A stretch of 39,831 nt of DNA from Pseudomonadota bacterium. GTDB taxonomy: Bacteria > Pseudomonadota > Gammaproteobacteria > Burkholderiales > Rhodocyclaceae. Positions 21,246 through 29,700 of the stretch are shown piece after piece. Location of the stretch: the NCBI GenBank assembly GCA_018262285.1, contig JAGTRX010000073.1, positions 1-39,831 on the forward strand. Reading direction: 5' to 3'. A program made the position numbers and the translations under genes. Every line of letters starts with the position of its first letter. Position 1 is the first letter of the stretch. A model generated the notes under the pieces. That model did no database searches and was not told the DNA's origin. It saw only the letters and a list, made by a program, of their open reading frames with translations.

Positions 21246-21498
21246 GGTTGGGAAGGTAGGGCATAGGTTAGGAAGCCGGAAACCCGCATGGATTGGGCTT
21301 CTTCCTAACCTTCCTAACCTTCCTAACCTGTTTTCTACAGGCGCGCATGACGCGCGTACACGTGAGCGCGCATGCACACACCCGCGCGCGCACACCCACA
21401 TACCCGTATTTTTTAGGTTGGGAAGGTTAGGAAGGTTAGGAAGAGGCTTTGTTTCCGGGCTTCTTGTGGTTCCCAACCTGTTCCCAACCTTCCCAACC
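21246..21498. repeat. Presumptive phage replication origin: four triplet arrays of 9-bp repeats in alternating orientation
   Basis: Units are GGTTRGGAA or its complement TTCCYAACC. Array A: 21246-21254 and 21266-21274 with a degenerate copy between. Array B (complement): 21302, 21311, 21320, perfect 9-bp tandem. Array C: 21416, 21425, 21434, tandem. Array D (complement): 21470, 21481, 21490. B and C make a 27-bp inverted repeat (one or two mismatches) around an 87-bp core with long alternating purine-pyrimidine runs (gcgcgc, cacaca, acgtg). It lies right after the replication gene. A function as origin is inferred; repeats also keep a frame open (LPNLPNLPNL), which I do not count as a gene. 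Confidence 0.7.
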
Positions 21499-21524
21499 TC
21501 GGGAACTTTTCTTTGGAGGCCGTC

Positions 21525-21803
21525 ATGCAGTTGCTGATAGACAAGATGCGTTCTGACTTTAAGCTGGTGGCCAAGAAGCGGCGAGAGCTTGGGGATTGGT
21601 CGGAAGAGGATGAGGCGGATATCGGCGGCGCTGTTAAGGCAGCCATCGACAGGAAGGATCGTGACCTTATTCTGTGCTGGTCGCGCTGGCTTGCCGATCT
21701 GGCGGCCTGGTGTGTGGCGTATCAGATGATCGCTGCCGGTGCAGAGCAGCGCATCCGCAATCAGGTGGCGCTTGAGAAGGCGGCAGCAAAGGAGGAAGCA
21801 TGA
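21525..21803 (+). CDS. Small hypothetical protein
   Basis: 92 residues, highly charged and helical (MQLLIDKMRSDFKLVAKKRR ... ALEKAAAKEEA). GGAGG lies 6-7 nt before ATG 21525. Trp and Cys in the middle (CWSRWLADLAAWCVAYQM) may form a short hydrophobic helix. The stop overlaps the next ATG (ATGA, 21800). Function unknown. Confidence 0.6.
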   Translation: MQLLIDKMRSDFKLVAKKRRELGDWSEEDEADIGGAVKAAIDRKDRDLILCWSRWLADLAAWCVAYQMIAAGAEQRIRNQVALEKAAAKEEA

Positions 21804-21991
21804 CGACGGCAGTACCGTTCTCATGGATGTGGGGCGACCCCGCCGAAACCATCGACCGATTGCGCAGCATGCGGAAGGCGATGGAAGCGGAGGAAAAGCG
21901 CCTGAAAGAGCAAGAGCGGCGGCGTAAGTCGCGGCGGATTCGGATGCTGGTGCGACTGGCCAAGGCCGGGGAATTAAAGGGGCGACAATGA
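21800..21991 (+). CDS. Small basic hypothetical protein
   Basis: 63 residues: a short N-terminus (FSWMWGDPAETIDRLRSMRK) followed by an Arg/Glu-rich helix (EEKRLKEQERRRKSRRIRM). Coupled by ATGA to genes on both sides. Possibly nucleic-acid binding by charge alone; no family recognised. Confidence 0.55.
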   Translation: MTTAVPFSWMWGDPAETIDRLRSMRKAMEAEEKRLKEQERRRKSRRIRMLVRLAKAGELKGRQ

Positions 21992-22569
21992 GCAAAGATT
22001 TGAACCGCGTGGAATCAGCAGTGTCCGCAACCGCCAGCGGCAATTTGACCTGGGAGAAGTGGCCTTACGACACCGCCGTGGCGCTCGGCCTTTCCGGGCA
22101 AAAGAACCCCCTCGGCTTTGCTATGGTGCGCTGGCTTGGCGACCAGACATCGCTGTCGGTCTGGGGCGTGGTGCTGGCGCTTTCGACACTGCTGATACGG
22201 CGCGGTGTTGATGCCAAAGCCTCCAATGAGCTGGCCTTCCAGGCTTTCGAGTTCTGGAATCACATGCACTGCCCGGATTGCGCCGGTCGTGGCGTCACCG
22301 GGATAGAGCAGGGCACCTGCCCAGCCTGCGGCGGTTCTGGCGATAGACCGATCAGCCATGCCAGCGCAGCCATCCGCGATGGTGTCAGCCTCTTGATCGA
22401 GGCCGAACAATGGATGGAAGGCCAGCTGGCGACGCGCCTGAAAAGCTGCACGTATGAGGCGTCAGATGATGGCTATAAGGTCAATCTGCCGCGCCTCAGC
22501 GGTACACAGGATATCGGCCTCAATGTCAGTCCGCAGACCGGGTTCCGCGGTCATCACGATAGTGATTGA
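21988..22569 (+). CDS. Zinc-finger protein, candidate late antiterminator (Q-like)
   Basis: 193 residues. A DnaJ-type double zinc motif, CPDCAGRGVTGIEQGTCPAC with GGSG after it (about 92-115), follows a helical N-terminal domain (MVRWLGDQTSLSVWGVVLAL). The arrangement resembles lambdoid Q proteins, which carry a CxxCxGxG...CxxCxGxG zinc site and act on a late promoter just downstream. Here it is the last gene before the HNH-terminase late block and is followed by a promoter-like TTGACA, which supports the idea. A plain zinc-binding replication accessory protein is the alternative. Confidence 0.6.
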   Translation: MSKDLNRVESAVSATASGNLTWEKWPYDTAVALGLSGQKNPLGFAMVRWLGDQTSLSVWGVVLALSTLLIRRGVDAKASNELAFQAFEFWNHMHCPDCAGRGVTGIEQGTCPACGGSGDRPISHASAAIRDGVSLLIEAEQWMEGQLATRLKSCTYEASDDGYKVNLPRLSGTQDIGLNVSPQTGFRGHHDSD

Positions 22570-22582
22570 TTGGTCAGGGGGG

Positions 22583-22611
22583 TTGACAGCATGATTTACT
22601 ATGTGAATAGG
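22583..22611 (+). promoter_or_regulatory. Candidate late promoter
   Basis: TTGACA at 22583-22588 and, 17 bp on, AATAGG (22606-22611) preceded by TG. The -10 is poor (3 of 6), which would fit a factor-dependent late promoter. It lies between the Q-like gene and the HNH gene. Confidence 0.35.
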
Positions 22612-22622
22612 GGAGCACGCAA

Positions 22623-23003
22623 ATGCCAGTAGCCGCACCAAGGCCATGCCGCCATCAAGGATGCGGCGTTCTGGTCTGTGATGGATCAGGCTACTGCTCG
22701 GCACATCAAGCCGACAGCAAGGCAGGCAAGTTCGCAGATGAGCGCCGTGGCAGTCGCCACGAACGTGGCTACGGATCAGCCTGGGAAAAGCTCCGAAAGA
22801 TTATCCTGCGTCGAGACAAAGGACTCTGCCAGGAATGCCTGCGACAAGACAAGTGCCGGCCGGCAAAGATCGTAGACCACAAGGTGCCAAAGTTCGAAGG
22901 CGGCACCGACGATGAAGACAACCTCCAGTCGCTGTGCCAATCGTGCAGCGACAAGAAAACCCAGTCCGAAGCGCAACGCGCCAGACAGGGTAGGGGGGTC
23001 TAA
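22623..23003 (+). CDS. HNH endonuclease
   Basis: 126 residues. Zinc-knuckle cysteines (CRHQGCGVLVCDGSGYCSAH) at the N-terminus, then LRRDKGLCQEC, the HNH core VDHKVPKFEGGTDDEDNLQS and LCQSCSDKKT. HNH proteins next to terminase in HK97-type phages assist cos cleavage during packaging. GGGGAG lies 8 nt before ATG 22623. It is immediately upstream of a probable cos region and terS. Confidence 0.9.
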   Translation: MPVAAPRPCRHQGCGVLVCDGSGYCSAHQADSKAGKFADERRGSRHERGYGSAWEKLRKIILRRDKGLCQECLRQDKCRPAKIVDHKVPKFEGGTDDEDNLQSLCQSCSDKKTQSEAQRARQGRGV

Positions 23004-23130
23004 ATCCTTCCGGCCTTCACCTTCGGGACCGGCCGCTTAGACAAATTTTTTTATGCGGGGGTATTAGGGAGGGGGGGTACCCTCCGGCGCCTCCAGGGTG
23101 CAGACGTGTGCACCAACATCAATTTCATCG
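23004..23130. other. Non-coding interval before terS, possible cos region
   Basis: No gene fits here. It contains G-tracts (ggggggtct, tagggagggggggtacc), an inverted repeat ccggcc...ggccg and the segment ggtgcagacgtgtgc. In cos phages with an HNH gene and P27-type terS, the cohesive-end site usually lies in this interval. The exact nick sites cannot be read from sequence. Confidence 0.4.
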
Positions 23131-23152
23131 AGCCGCCTTCGGGCGGTTTTTT
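23131..23152 (+). terminator. Hairpin terminator upstream of terS
   Basis: CCGCC-TTCG-GGCGG followed by TTTTTT, about 18 bp before the terS start. Readthrough by an antiterminated late transcript would be needed. Confidence 0.65.
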
Positions 23153-23169
23153 CGTTTACGGAGGTTGCC

Positions 23170-23718
23170 ATGGGACAGAGAGGGCCGAAGCCGATGCCGG
23201 CTAACGTGCATCTGTTGCGTGGCAACGCCAGCAAGAAGCCTGTCGGTTCGCTCTTTGATGAGTTTCGGCCAGAGGTCGAGATCCCGGATTACCCGTCGTG
23301 GATCTGGCCAGAGGCAAAAAAGGAATGGAAGCGCATTGCTGTCGAGCTGGAGAAGTACGGTTTGATCTCCCGTCTCGATCGCGCCGCGCTGGTGCTGTAC
23401 TGCCAGGCCTGGGCAAAGATGGTCTGGGCAGAGCGGCAACTTTCGCGCGCCATGAAGCTGGCCGAAGAAGCGCGTGCTGCCGCTGAAGCCAAGGGCGAAG
23501 AATACGCCGGCGGCGACGGCATCATGATCAAGACGGCCAACGGCAATTTCACGTACTCGCATCACTGGGTGGTCGGGCGTCACGCCTCAGCCGAGGTCAA
23601 GCGCTATCTCGACCTGTTCGGATTATCTCCATCGGCGCGCTCGCGGGTCTCGCCCAGCGACAACCGCCAGGGCAAGCTTTTTGAAGAAGGGACGCCAGAC
23701 GCATGGGCCAAGCTGTAG
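23170..23718 (+). CDS. terS: Terminase small subunit (P27 family)
   Basis: 182 residues. Typical P27-family opening MGQRGPKPMPANVHLLRGN, then WPEAKKEWKRIAVELEKYGLI and LDRAALVLYCQAWAK, with a C-terminal LFGLSPSARSRV motif. It recognises the packaging site and recruits TerL. GGAGG 6 nt before ATG 23170. The large-subunit gene begins 16 bp before its stop. Confidence 0.92.
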   Translation: MGQRGPKPMPANVHLLRGNASKKPVGSLFDEFRPEVEIPDYPSWIWPEAKKEWKRIAVELEKYGLISRLDRAALVLYCQAWAKMVWAERQLSRAMKLAEEARAAAEAKGEEYAGGDGIMIKTANGNFTYSHHWVVGRHASAEVKRYLDLFGLSPSARSRVSPSDNRQGKLFEEGTPDAWAKL

Positions 23719-25248
23719 CCGCCATGAGCTTCGCTGACATCGCCACCGCCTATGCGCGGGATGTCGTCGAAGGCAGGATCGTATCCTGCAAGTGGCACCG
23801 GCTGGCGTGCGCCCGTCACCTGAAGGATCTGGAGCGCATCGGTTCTGAAGGCTTCCCCTACACCTGGAATCCAGAGCTGGTTGATACCAAGGGCAAGGCC
23901 TACCAGCCCGCCGAGCGGATCTGCAACTTCGCGCAACTCATGCCGCACATCAAAGGCGACTGGGCGGCGCAGCGCCAGCTCATCAAGCTCGAAGCCTGGG
24001 AGGTTTTCATCCTTGCCAGCGTTTTCGGCTGGGTGCATATCGAAACAGGCAAGCGCCGTTTCCGCGTCGCTGATCTTTTCGTGCCGCGCAAGAATGCCAA
24101 GAGCACACTGGCCAGCATCGTTGGCAACTACATGCTAGGGGTCGATGGAGAATTCGGGGCAGAAGTCTATTCTGGCGCCACGTCGCAAGACCAGGCGATG
24201 GAAGTATTTCGCCCGGCGCTGCTGATGGCGCGTGCCACGCCGCGCTTCTGCGCTGCCTACGGCGTCACGGTCAATGCCAGCAACCTGTCTGTCACCGAAA
24301 CAAACAGCAAGTTCGAGCCGGTCATTGGTCGCCCTGGCGATGATCGAAAACGACCAGCGCTTCGGCATCATCTTCGGCATTGACGAAGGGGATGACTGGA
24401 CCAAGGAAGACGCCCTCATCAAGGCCAACCCGAATTTCGGAATCTCGGTCGATGCCGAATATCTCCGCCTGCAGCAGCGCGACGCCATCAGCGACCCGCG
24501 CAAACAGAACGTTTTCAAGACCAAGCACCTCAACGTCTGGGTGGCCGCCGCGTCGCCCTGGATGAACCTGTACAACTTGCAACTCGCCGGCGATCCTGGG
24601 CTGAGCATTGACGACTTCCGTGGCGACGAATGCACGGTCGGTCTCGACCTGGCCAGCAAGCAGGACATTGCCAGTGCCGTCTTCGAATTCAATCGCGAGA
24701 TCGATGGTGAAACGCACTACTACGCCATCAGCCGGAATTACATTCCCCAGGCCGCCGTCGACAAGCCGGAAAACGCGCATTATCAGGCCTGGGTCAATGC
24801 CGGTCACCTGATCGTGACGCCTGGCAACATGATCGATCTTGAGCAGATTCAGGAAGACATCCTGGCCACCGCCGAAACCGTGGTCATTGTTGAAGTCGCC
24901 AAAGACCCTTGGGGCGGCCAGCAGCTTGGAGCCACCCTGGCCAATGAAGGCTTCCAGGTCGTTGATATCCCGCAGCAGGTGCGCTTTCTCAGTGACCCGA
25001 TGAAAGATCTGCAAGCGCTGGTCGATGCCGGCCGCTTTCACCACGATGCCAATCCCTGCTACGTCTGGCAGATGAGCAACGTGGAAGTGATGGCCGACCG
25101 AAACGAAAACATCTTCCCGCGCAAATTGCGGGCCCAGAACAAAATCGATGCCGCCGTTGCCACAATCGTCGCCCACAACCGGTCGATGGTTGCCGGCCGG
25201 GACGGTGGCCGCAGCGTCTACAACGAACGCGGCATTATTGTGGTCTGA
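23703..25248 (+). pseudogene. terL: Terminase large subunit, broken by internal deletion and frameshift
   Basis: Frame 1 (23703-24345) encodes the ATPase start with Walker A VPRKNAKST (about 128-136) and runs to FEPVIGRPGD. Frame 2 (from about 24342) resumes at MIENDQRFGIIFGIDEGDDW and contains the nuclease domain (VGLDLASKQD, EVAKDPWGG, KIDAAVATIVA). Intact homologues have about 60 residues between these points, holding the Walker B VDEFHE box and the coupling motif. They are missing here. The junction GGCGATGATCGAAAAC fits a deletion between short GATG repeats. Without Walker B the motor cannot hydrolyse ATP, so packaging should fail. An assembly error is the main alternative. Confidence 0.85.
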
Positions 25249-25251
25249 CCC

Positions 25252-25410
25252 ATGCGCAAAATCATACTCAACGTTCTCAAGGCCATCGATCTGCAGGATG
25301 TCTTTGCCTTTGGCGGACTCGCCATGGCCTTCATCGGCCTGCACGCCATCTACCCGCCGGCGGCCTTGATCGTGATCGGTGCCGTGCTCTTCCGGATGGG
25401 GGCGCGCTGA
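25252..25410 (+). CDS. Small membrane protein between terL and portal
   Basis: 52 residues: a basic start (MRKIILNVLKAIDLQDVFAF) and two hydrophobic stretches (GGLAMAFIGLHAIY and AALIVIGAVLF). A small membrane protein at this spot is common in HK97-type phages. It ends sharing a base with the portal ATG (TGATG). Role unknown. Confidence 0.7.
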   Translation: MRKIILNVLKAIDLQDVFAFGGLAMAFIGLHAIYPPAALIVIGAVLFRMGAR

Positions 25411-26678
25411 TGGGCATCCTCTCCCGTCTTTCCGAACAACGCGCCAGCGCCCATCCGCGCGACCCGGTCATCGCCGAATGGTTTAGCGGTGGCGGTTCAT
25501 CGGTCACCGGCCTGTCGGTCACACCCGACACCGCCATGCGCGTCACCGCCGTGTATCGTGCCGTCAGCATTCTGTCGCAGACCTACGCCAGCCTGCCGCT
25601 TGGTGTCTATCGCCAGCTGGCCAACGGCGGCAAAGAGCGCGATCGCGCGCACCCGCTCGATGAAGTCCTGACCCGTAGCCCCAACCGCTGGCAGACCAGC
25701 TTTGAGTGGCGCGAGATGATGAGCGGACATTTCGCCCTGCGCGGCCGCTGCTATTCAGAAATCATTTCGACCGGCGGTAAAGCCGTCGCCGAACTGATCC
25801 CGCTGCACCCGGATCGCATCAAGCCTTTCCGGGCGCCTGACGGTTATCTGGCCTTTGAATACACGCCGGCAGATGGTCCGCGTCGCATCATCCTGCAGTC
25901 CGAAATGCACTTCATGCACGGCCTCACGGTCGGCGCCGACGGTATCACGCCGCTGTCGCCCATCGGCTGCTGCCGAGAAGCCATCGCCCTGGCGCTGGCC
26001 ACCGAAGAGCATGGCGCCCGCCTTTTTCGCAACGGCACCCGACTTGGCGGCGTGCTCAAGATGCCCGGCCGCCTCAAGGATGACCTCGCCCGCAAGGATT
26101 TGCTCAAGAGCTGGAAGGAAGCCTACAGCGGCGTGCAGAATTCCGGCAAGACCGCGCTGCTGGAAGAAGGCATGGCCTGGGAATCGCTGGGTATGACCAA
26201 CGAAGATGCCCAATTCCTCGAATCCAGAAAGCTGCAAAACGCAGAAATCGCCCGCATCTTCGGTGTGCCGCTGCACATGCTGTCCGATCTCGACCGCTCC
26301 ACCAACAACAACATCGAACACCAGGGCATGGAATACGTCACCCACACCGTGCGCCCTGGTGCCATCCGGCGTGAAGAGTGCATGGAACGCGATCTGCTGG
26401 CCGGATCCTCGGCGCGTACGCATTGCATCTGGTTCGATCTCGACGGCCTGATGCGTGGCGACTCTGCCGCCCGCGCCTCTTTCAACGGCACGATGCTGCA
26501 AAACGGCGTTTTCAACCGCAACGAAGTCCGGATCAGCGAAGGCAAGAACCCGTCCGATGCGCCGGGCATGAACGACTACACCGTGCAAACCAACATGGCC
26601 ATGATCCAGCTACTCGAAGCGATCAACAAGGCCGCTGGCCTCAAAACAGAAAAGGACACCACCAATGAACAAGCCTGA
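25410..26678 (+). CDS. Portal protein (HK97 family)
   Basis: 422 residues, normal length. Features: TAVYRAVSILSQTYASLPLG near the N-terminus, HPLDEVLTRSPNRWQTSFEW, the PLHPDRIKPF segment, then RLFRNGTRLGGVL and the stem/wing helices, ending with IFGVPLHMLSDLDRSTNNN. It forms the dodecameric DNA-passage ring at one capsid vertex. Overlaps the protease gene by 14 bp. Confidence 0.95.
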   Translation: MGILSRLSEQRASAHPRDPVIAEWFSGGGSSVTGLSVTPDTAMRVTAVYRAVSILSQTYASLPLGVYRQLANGGKERDRAHPLDEVLTRSPNRWQTSFEWREMMSGHFALRGRCYSEIISTGGKAVAELIPLHPDRIKPFRAPDGYLAFEYTPADGPRRIILQSEMHFMHGLTVGADGITPLSPIGCCREAIALALATEEHGARLFRNGTRLGGVLKMPGRLKDDLARKDLLKSWKEAYSGVQNSGKTALLEEGMAWESLGMTNEDAQFLESRKLQNAEIARIFGVPLHMLSDLDRSTNNNIEHQGMEYVTHTVRPGAIRREECMERDLLAGSSARTHCIWFDLDGLMRGDSAARASFNGTMLQNGVFNRNEVRISEGKNPSDAPGMNDYTVQTNMAMIQLLEAINKAAGLKTEKDTTNEQA

Positions 26679-27249
26679 AGAGCGCCGCGTCGTCGTCGGC
26701 GAACTGCGTACCATCAATGAAGGCGGCGGCCTGAAAATCGCCGGCCACGCCGCCAAGTTCGACCTGATGTCCGAAGACCTCGGCGGCTTCCGTGAGCGCA
26801 TCGCGCCCGGCGCCTTCGCCAAGACCATCCAGTCCGGCGATGTGCGCGCCCTGTGGAATCACGATGCCAACATTGTGCTTGGCCGCAACACGGCCGGCAC
26901 GCTGCGCCTGTCCGAAGACAGCGCCGGCCTCTACTACGAAGTCGACGCGCCCGATACCCAGCTCGTGCGCGACATGGTGCTGGCGCCCATCGCCCGTGGC
27001 GATGTGAACCAGTGCAGCTTTGGCTTCTACACGCTCTCCGACAAATGGGCCAAGGTCGATGGTGAATGGGTGCGGACGCTGCTTGAAGTCGATCTATTCG
27101 ACGTCAGCCCGGTGACATACCCGGCCTACCCGCAGACCGATGTCGCTGTGCGCAGCCTGCAAGCCGCGCAGGCATCGGCGGTGCCGCCTGTCCTGTTTGA
27201 CGCCACCGACCTGACCCTGCGCCGCATGCGCCTCGATCTCGCCAGATAA
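26665..27249 (+). CDS. Prohead protease (HK97 family)
   Basis: 194 residues. The fold markers GFRERIAPGAFAKTI, LWNHDANIVLGRN (catalytic His), GDVNQCSFGFY (catalytic Ser) and DLFDVSPVTYPAYPQTDV are all present. It cleaves the N-terminal scaffolding domain of the capsid protein during maturation. Start overlaps the portal gene; the capsid gene follows after a hairpin. Confidence 0.95.
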   Translation: MNKPEERRVVVGELRTINEGGGLKIAGHAAKFDLMSEDLGGFRERIAPGAFAKTIQSGDVRALWNHDANIVLGRNTAGTLRLSEDSAGLYYEVDAPDTQLVRDMVLAPIARGDVNQCSFGFYTLSDKWAKVDGEWVRTLLEVDLFDVSPVTYPAYPQTDVAVRSLQAAQASAVPPVLFDATDLTLRRMRLDLAR

Positions 27250-27270
27250 GCAACAAGGAATCAACCAAGC

Positions 27271-27301
27271 AGCCGCCCTGGGCAACCACGGCGGCTTTTT
27301 T
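27271..27301 (+). terminator. Hairpin between protease and capsid genes
   Basis: AGCCGCC-12 nt-GGCGGCT followed by TTTTTT. It could act as a partial terminator or as an mRNA-stabilising hairpin upstream of the highly expressed capsid gene. Confidence 0.6.
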
Positions 27302-27386
27302 ATTTCCGGCATTCCGCTCAATGCACGAGCCAGCGGATGCCTCACGGTGTTCAACGGCTCGGGCATCTCTCAATGGAGAAAACCAC

Positions 27387-28628
27387 ATGTCACAAAAACT
27401 GAAAGACCTTCGCGAACAACGCGGCAAGCTGGTGCACGACGCCCGCACGATCATCGACCGCGCCGATGCTGAAAAGCGGGCGCTGACGGCCGAGGAAGAC
27501 GGCAAGTACAAGGAACTCTTCAGCAAGCAGGAAGAAGTGCGCAGCCAGATCGAGCGCGAAGAGCAAATGGCCGAAGTCGAGCGTCAAACCGCCGAAGCGG
27601 CCTTGCGCAACAAGGACGCCGGAAAAAAGGAAGATACTGGCGCAAAGCGTACCACTGGCCTGCGCGGCACGGATGAATACCGCGCCTCGTTCAATCGCTT
27701 TCTGGCCGGTGGCCGTGCTGCCCTGAGCGAAACAGAATTACGCGCCCTGCAGTCCGACAGCGATTCCGCTGGTGGCTTCATGGTCGCCTCCGAGCAATTT
27801 GTCGACCAGTTGATTCAGGCTGTGGACGACGCCGTCTTCATCCGCCAACGCGCCACGAAATTCCGCGTTGCCTCAGCGCAAAGCCTGGGCGCGCCGGCAT
27901 TGGCCGCCGATCCTGCCGATGCCGACTGGACGGCTGAAATCCTCACCGGCAGCGAAGACGGCACCATGAGCTTCGGCAAGCGCGAGCTGACGCCGAATCC
28001 CCTGGCCAAGCGTGCCAAGGTCAGCAACAAGCTGCTGCGCCAGATGCCGCGCGTCGATGCGCTGGTCATTGCCCGCCTGGCCTACAAGTTCGCTATCAGT
28101 CAGGAAAAAGCCTTCATGACCGGCTCCGGTGCCAATCAGCCGCTCGGCATCTTCACCGCCAGCAATGACGGCATCACTACGGCCCGCGACGTCGCCACCG
28201 GCAATGCCGCCACTGCCCCGACCTTCGACGGCCTGATCTCCGCCAAGTTCGGTCTCAAGGGTCAGTACTGGAACAAGGCCGAATGGCTCTTCCACCGCGA
28301 CGTGCTGGCAGTGGTCGCCAAGCTCAAGGACGGTGACGGCCAGTACCTGTGGCGTGAAAGCGTCCGTGCCGGCGAGCCGGATCGCCTGCTCAACCTGCCG
28401 GTGATGATGTCCGAGTACGCGCCGAACACCCTGACCGCCAACCTGTACGTCGGTGCCCTGGGCGACTTCAGCCACTACTGGATTGCCGACGCGCTCGACA
28501 TGCAGGTACAGCGCCTGGTCGAGCTGTACGCCGAAACCAACCAGACCGGCTTCATCGGCCGCCTGGAAACGGACGGCATGCCGACGCTGGCCGAAGCCTT
28601 CGTCCGCGTCAAGCTGGCCGCCAGCTAA
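27387..28628 (+). CDS. Major capsid protein (HK97 family)
   Basis: 413 residues. The N-terminal region (about 1-100) is a charged coiled coil (LKDLREQRGKLVHDARTIID...EEQMAEVERQ), the delta domain removed by the protease. The core has SDSDSAGGFMVASEQ, FGKRELTPNPLAKRAKVSNK and GSGANQPLGIF, typical of this fold. The ATG at 27387 has GGAG upstream (aatggagaaaaccac). Follows portal and protease in the conserved order. Confidence 0.95.
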   Translation: MSQKLKDLREQRGKLVHDARTIIDRADAEKRALTAEEDGKYKELFSKQEEVRSQIEREEQMAEVERQTAEAALRNKDAGKKEDTGAKRTTGLRGTDEYRASFNRFLAGGRAALSETELRALQSDSDSAGGFMVASEQFVDQLIQAVDDAVFIRQRATKFRVASAQSLGAPALAADPADADWTAEILTGSEDGTMSFGKRELTPNPLAKRAKVSNKLLRQMPRVDALVIARLAYKFAISQEKAFMTGSGANQPLGIFTASNDGITTARDVATGNAATAPTFDGLISAKFGLKGQYWNKAEWLFHRDVLAVVAKLKDGDGQYLWRESVRAGEPDRLLNLPVMMSEYAPNTLTANLYVGALGDFSHYWIADALDMQVQRLVELYAETNQTGFIGRLETDGMPTLAEAFVRVKLAAS

Positions 28629-28644
28629 TCCACCGAACCAAATC

Positions 28645-28669
28645 AGGCCGGGATTGCCCCGGCCTTTTT
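28645..28669 (+). terminator. Terminator-like hairpin after the capsid gene
   Basis: AGGCCGGG-ATTG-CCCCGGCC followed by TTTTT. Common after capsid genes, where it protects the 3' end or limits downstream expression. Confidence 0.65.
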
Positions 28670-28685
28670 AAGCAAAGGAAATACC

Positions 28686-29126
28686 ATGAATCTGAGCAAA
28701 GGCATCAAGGTCACGGTGGTCGAAGCCGCTGCCACCGCCGCCACCTCCGAACTCGTCTCCGATGTGCTGGACATGTCCGGTTACGAAGGCGTTCTCTTCC
28801 TCGCCCTCACCGGCGATGTCACCGCCTCCAGTGTTTTGACCCTCACGGTCAAGGCCAACAGCGCCAACAGCGTCAGCAGCCCGACGCCCGTCACCCAAAA
28901 AGCCACCGCCGCTTTCACGGCCGGCGCTAGCGATGCCGACAGCAAGCTGCTGATGGTCGATGTGTACAAGCCGACCCTGCGCTACGTCTTCGCCAGCCTG
29001 ACCCGCGCCGATCAGAACGCCGTTATCGGCGGCGTCATCGCCATCCAGTACGGCGCCAGCAACAAGCCGACCACGCAAGACGCCAGCGTCATCGCCAGCG
29101 CCTTCGGCCTGGGTGTTGCCTCCTAA
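28686..29126 (+). CDS. Putative head decoration protein
   Basis: 146 residues, Ala/Thr/Val-rich beta-type sequence (SELVSDVLDMSGYEGVLFLA, SSVLTLTVKANSANSV, KPTLRYVFASLTRADQN). Such proteins directly downstream of HK97 capsid genes are usually decoration or head-structural components. No named family. AAAGGAA is 4-5 nt upstream of the ATG. Confidence 0.55.
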   Translation: MNLSKGIKVTVVEAAATAATSELVSDVLDMSGYEGVLFLALTGDVTASSVLTLTVKANSANSVSSPTPVTQKATAAFTAGASDADSKLLMVDVYKPTLRYVFASLTRADQNAVIGGVIAIQYGASNKPTTQDASVIASAFGLGVAS

Positions 29127-29180
29127 TCCACCCGCACGCGGCTGGCCTCTGGCTGGCCGCATCCTTGAAAGGGAACCATC

Positions 29181-29699
29181 ATGACGGACGTTACCTACGG
29201 CCCGAAGATCTACAAAAAAGCGGGCGGCGACGAGCAGGTTGTCGCCAGCGGCGGCCTGCAGAAATTTGAATCCGGCGGCGTGCAAACGCTCGAAGCCGGC
29301 TCGCAACAAAATATTCGTGGCTACAAGTTCGAAGCACAGCCGGCGCCCACTGTAAAAACCGTGGCCAACACGCTGACCATTGCCGAGCTGCTGACAAAGA
29401 TCATCAACGCCACCCCGACCGCCACAGGCGCTACCGCAGCCTACACGCTGCCGACTGGCGCCCTGATCGATGCCGGCGTGACGATGGCAGTCAATGACAG
29501 CTTTGACTGGGTGCTGATCAACAACGCCCTGGCCGCTGCTGACACCATCACCGTGACGGCGAGTACCGGTCACACCATTGTCGGCAATCCCGTGGTGCAG
29601 TCTCTGCACGCGACCACAGGCGCCACCATGGGTTATTCGTCAATGTGGCGCACGCGCAAGACGGCGGCGGACACCTTCGTCACCTACCGGATCGCCTGA
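29181..29699 (+). CDS. Putative virion structural protein (head fibre-like)
   Basis: 172 residues, small-residue and Thr-rich. N-terminus VTYGPKIYKKAGGDEQVVAS resembles the peptidoglycan-facing or capsid-anchoring start of head-fibre proteins; the rest is beta-rich (LPTGALIDAGVTMAVNDSFD). Located between capsid and connector genes. GAAAGGGAA precedes the ATG at 29181. Confidence 0.5.
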   Translation: MTDVTYGPKIYKKAGGDEQVVASGGLQKFESGGVQTLEAGSQQNIRGYKFEAQPAPTVKTVANTLTIAELLTKIINATPTATGATAAYTLPTGALIDAGVTMAVNDSFDWVLINNALAAADTITVTASTGHTIVGNPVVQSLHATTGATMGYSSMWRTRKTAADTFVTYRIA

Positions 29700-29700
29700 C

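Noticed and set aside
21302-21498. CRISPR array
   Set aside because: Repeat units are 9 bp, directly adjacent and in alternating orientation, with no spacers.
21223-21537. 104-codon frame with LPNLPNLPNL and RLGRLGRLG repeats
   Set aside because: The peptide repeats are a direct translation of the 9-bp inverted arrays and the frame crosses an alternating purine-pyrimidine tract. It is better explained as a non-coding origin.
28668-29609. 313-codon minus-strand frame in the head module
   Set aside because: Shadow of two structural genes that have ribosome sites and consistent orientation.
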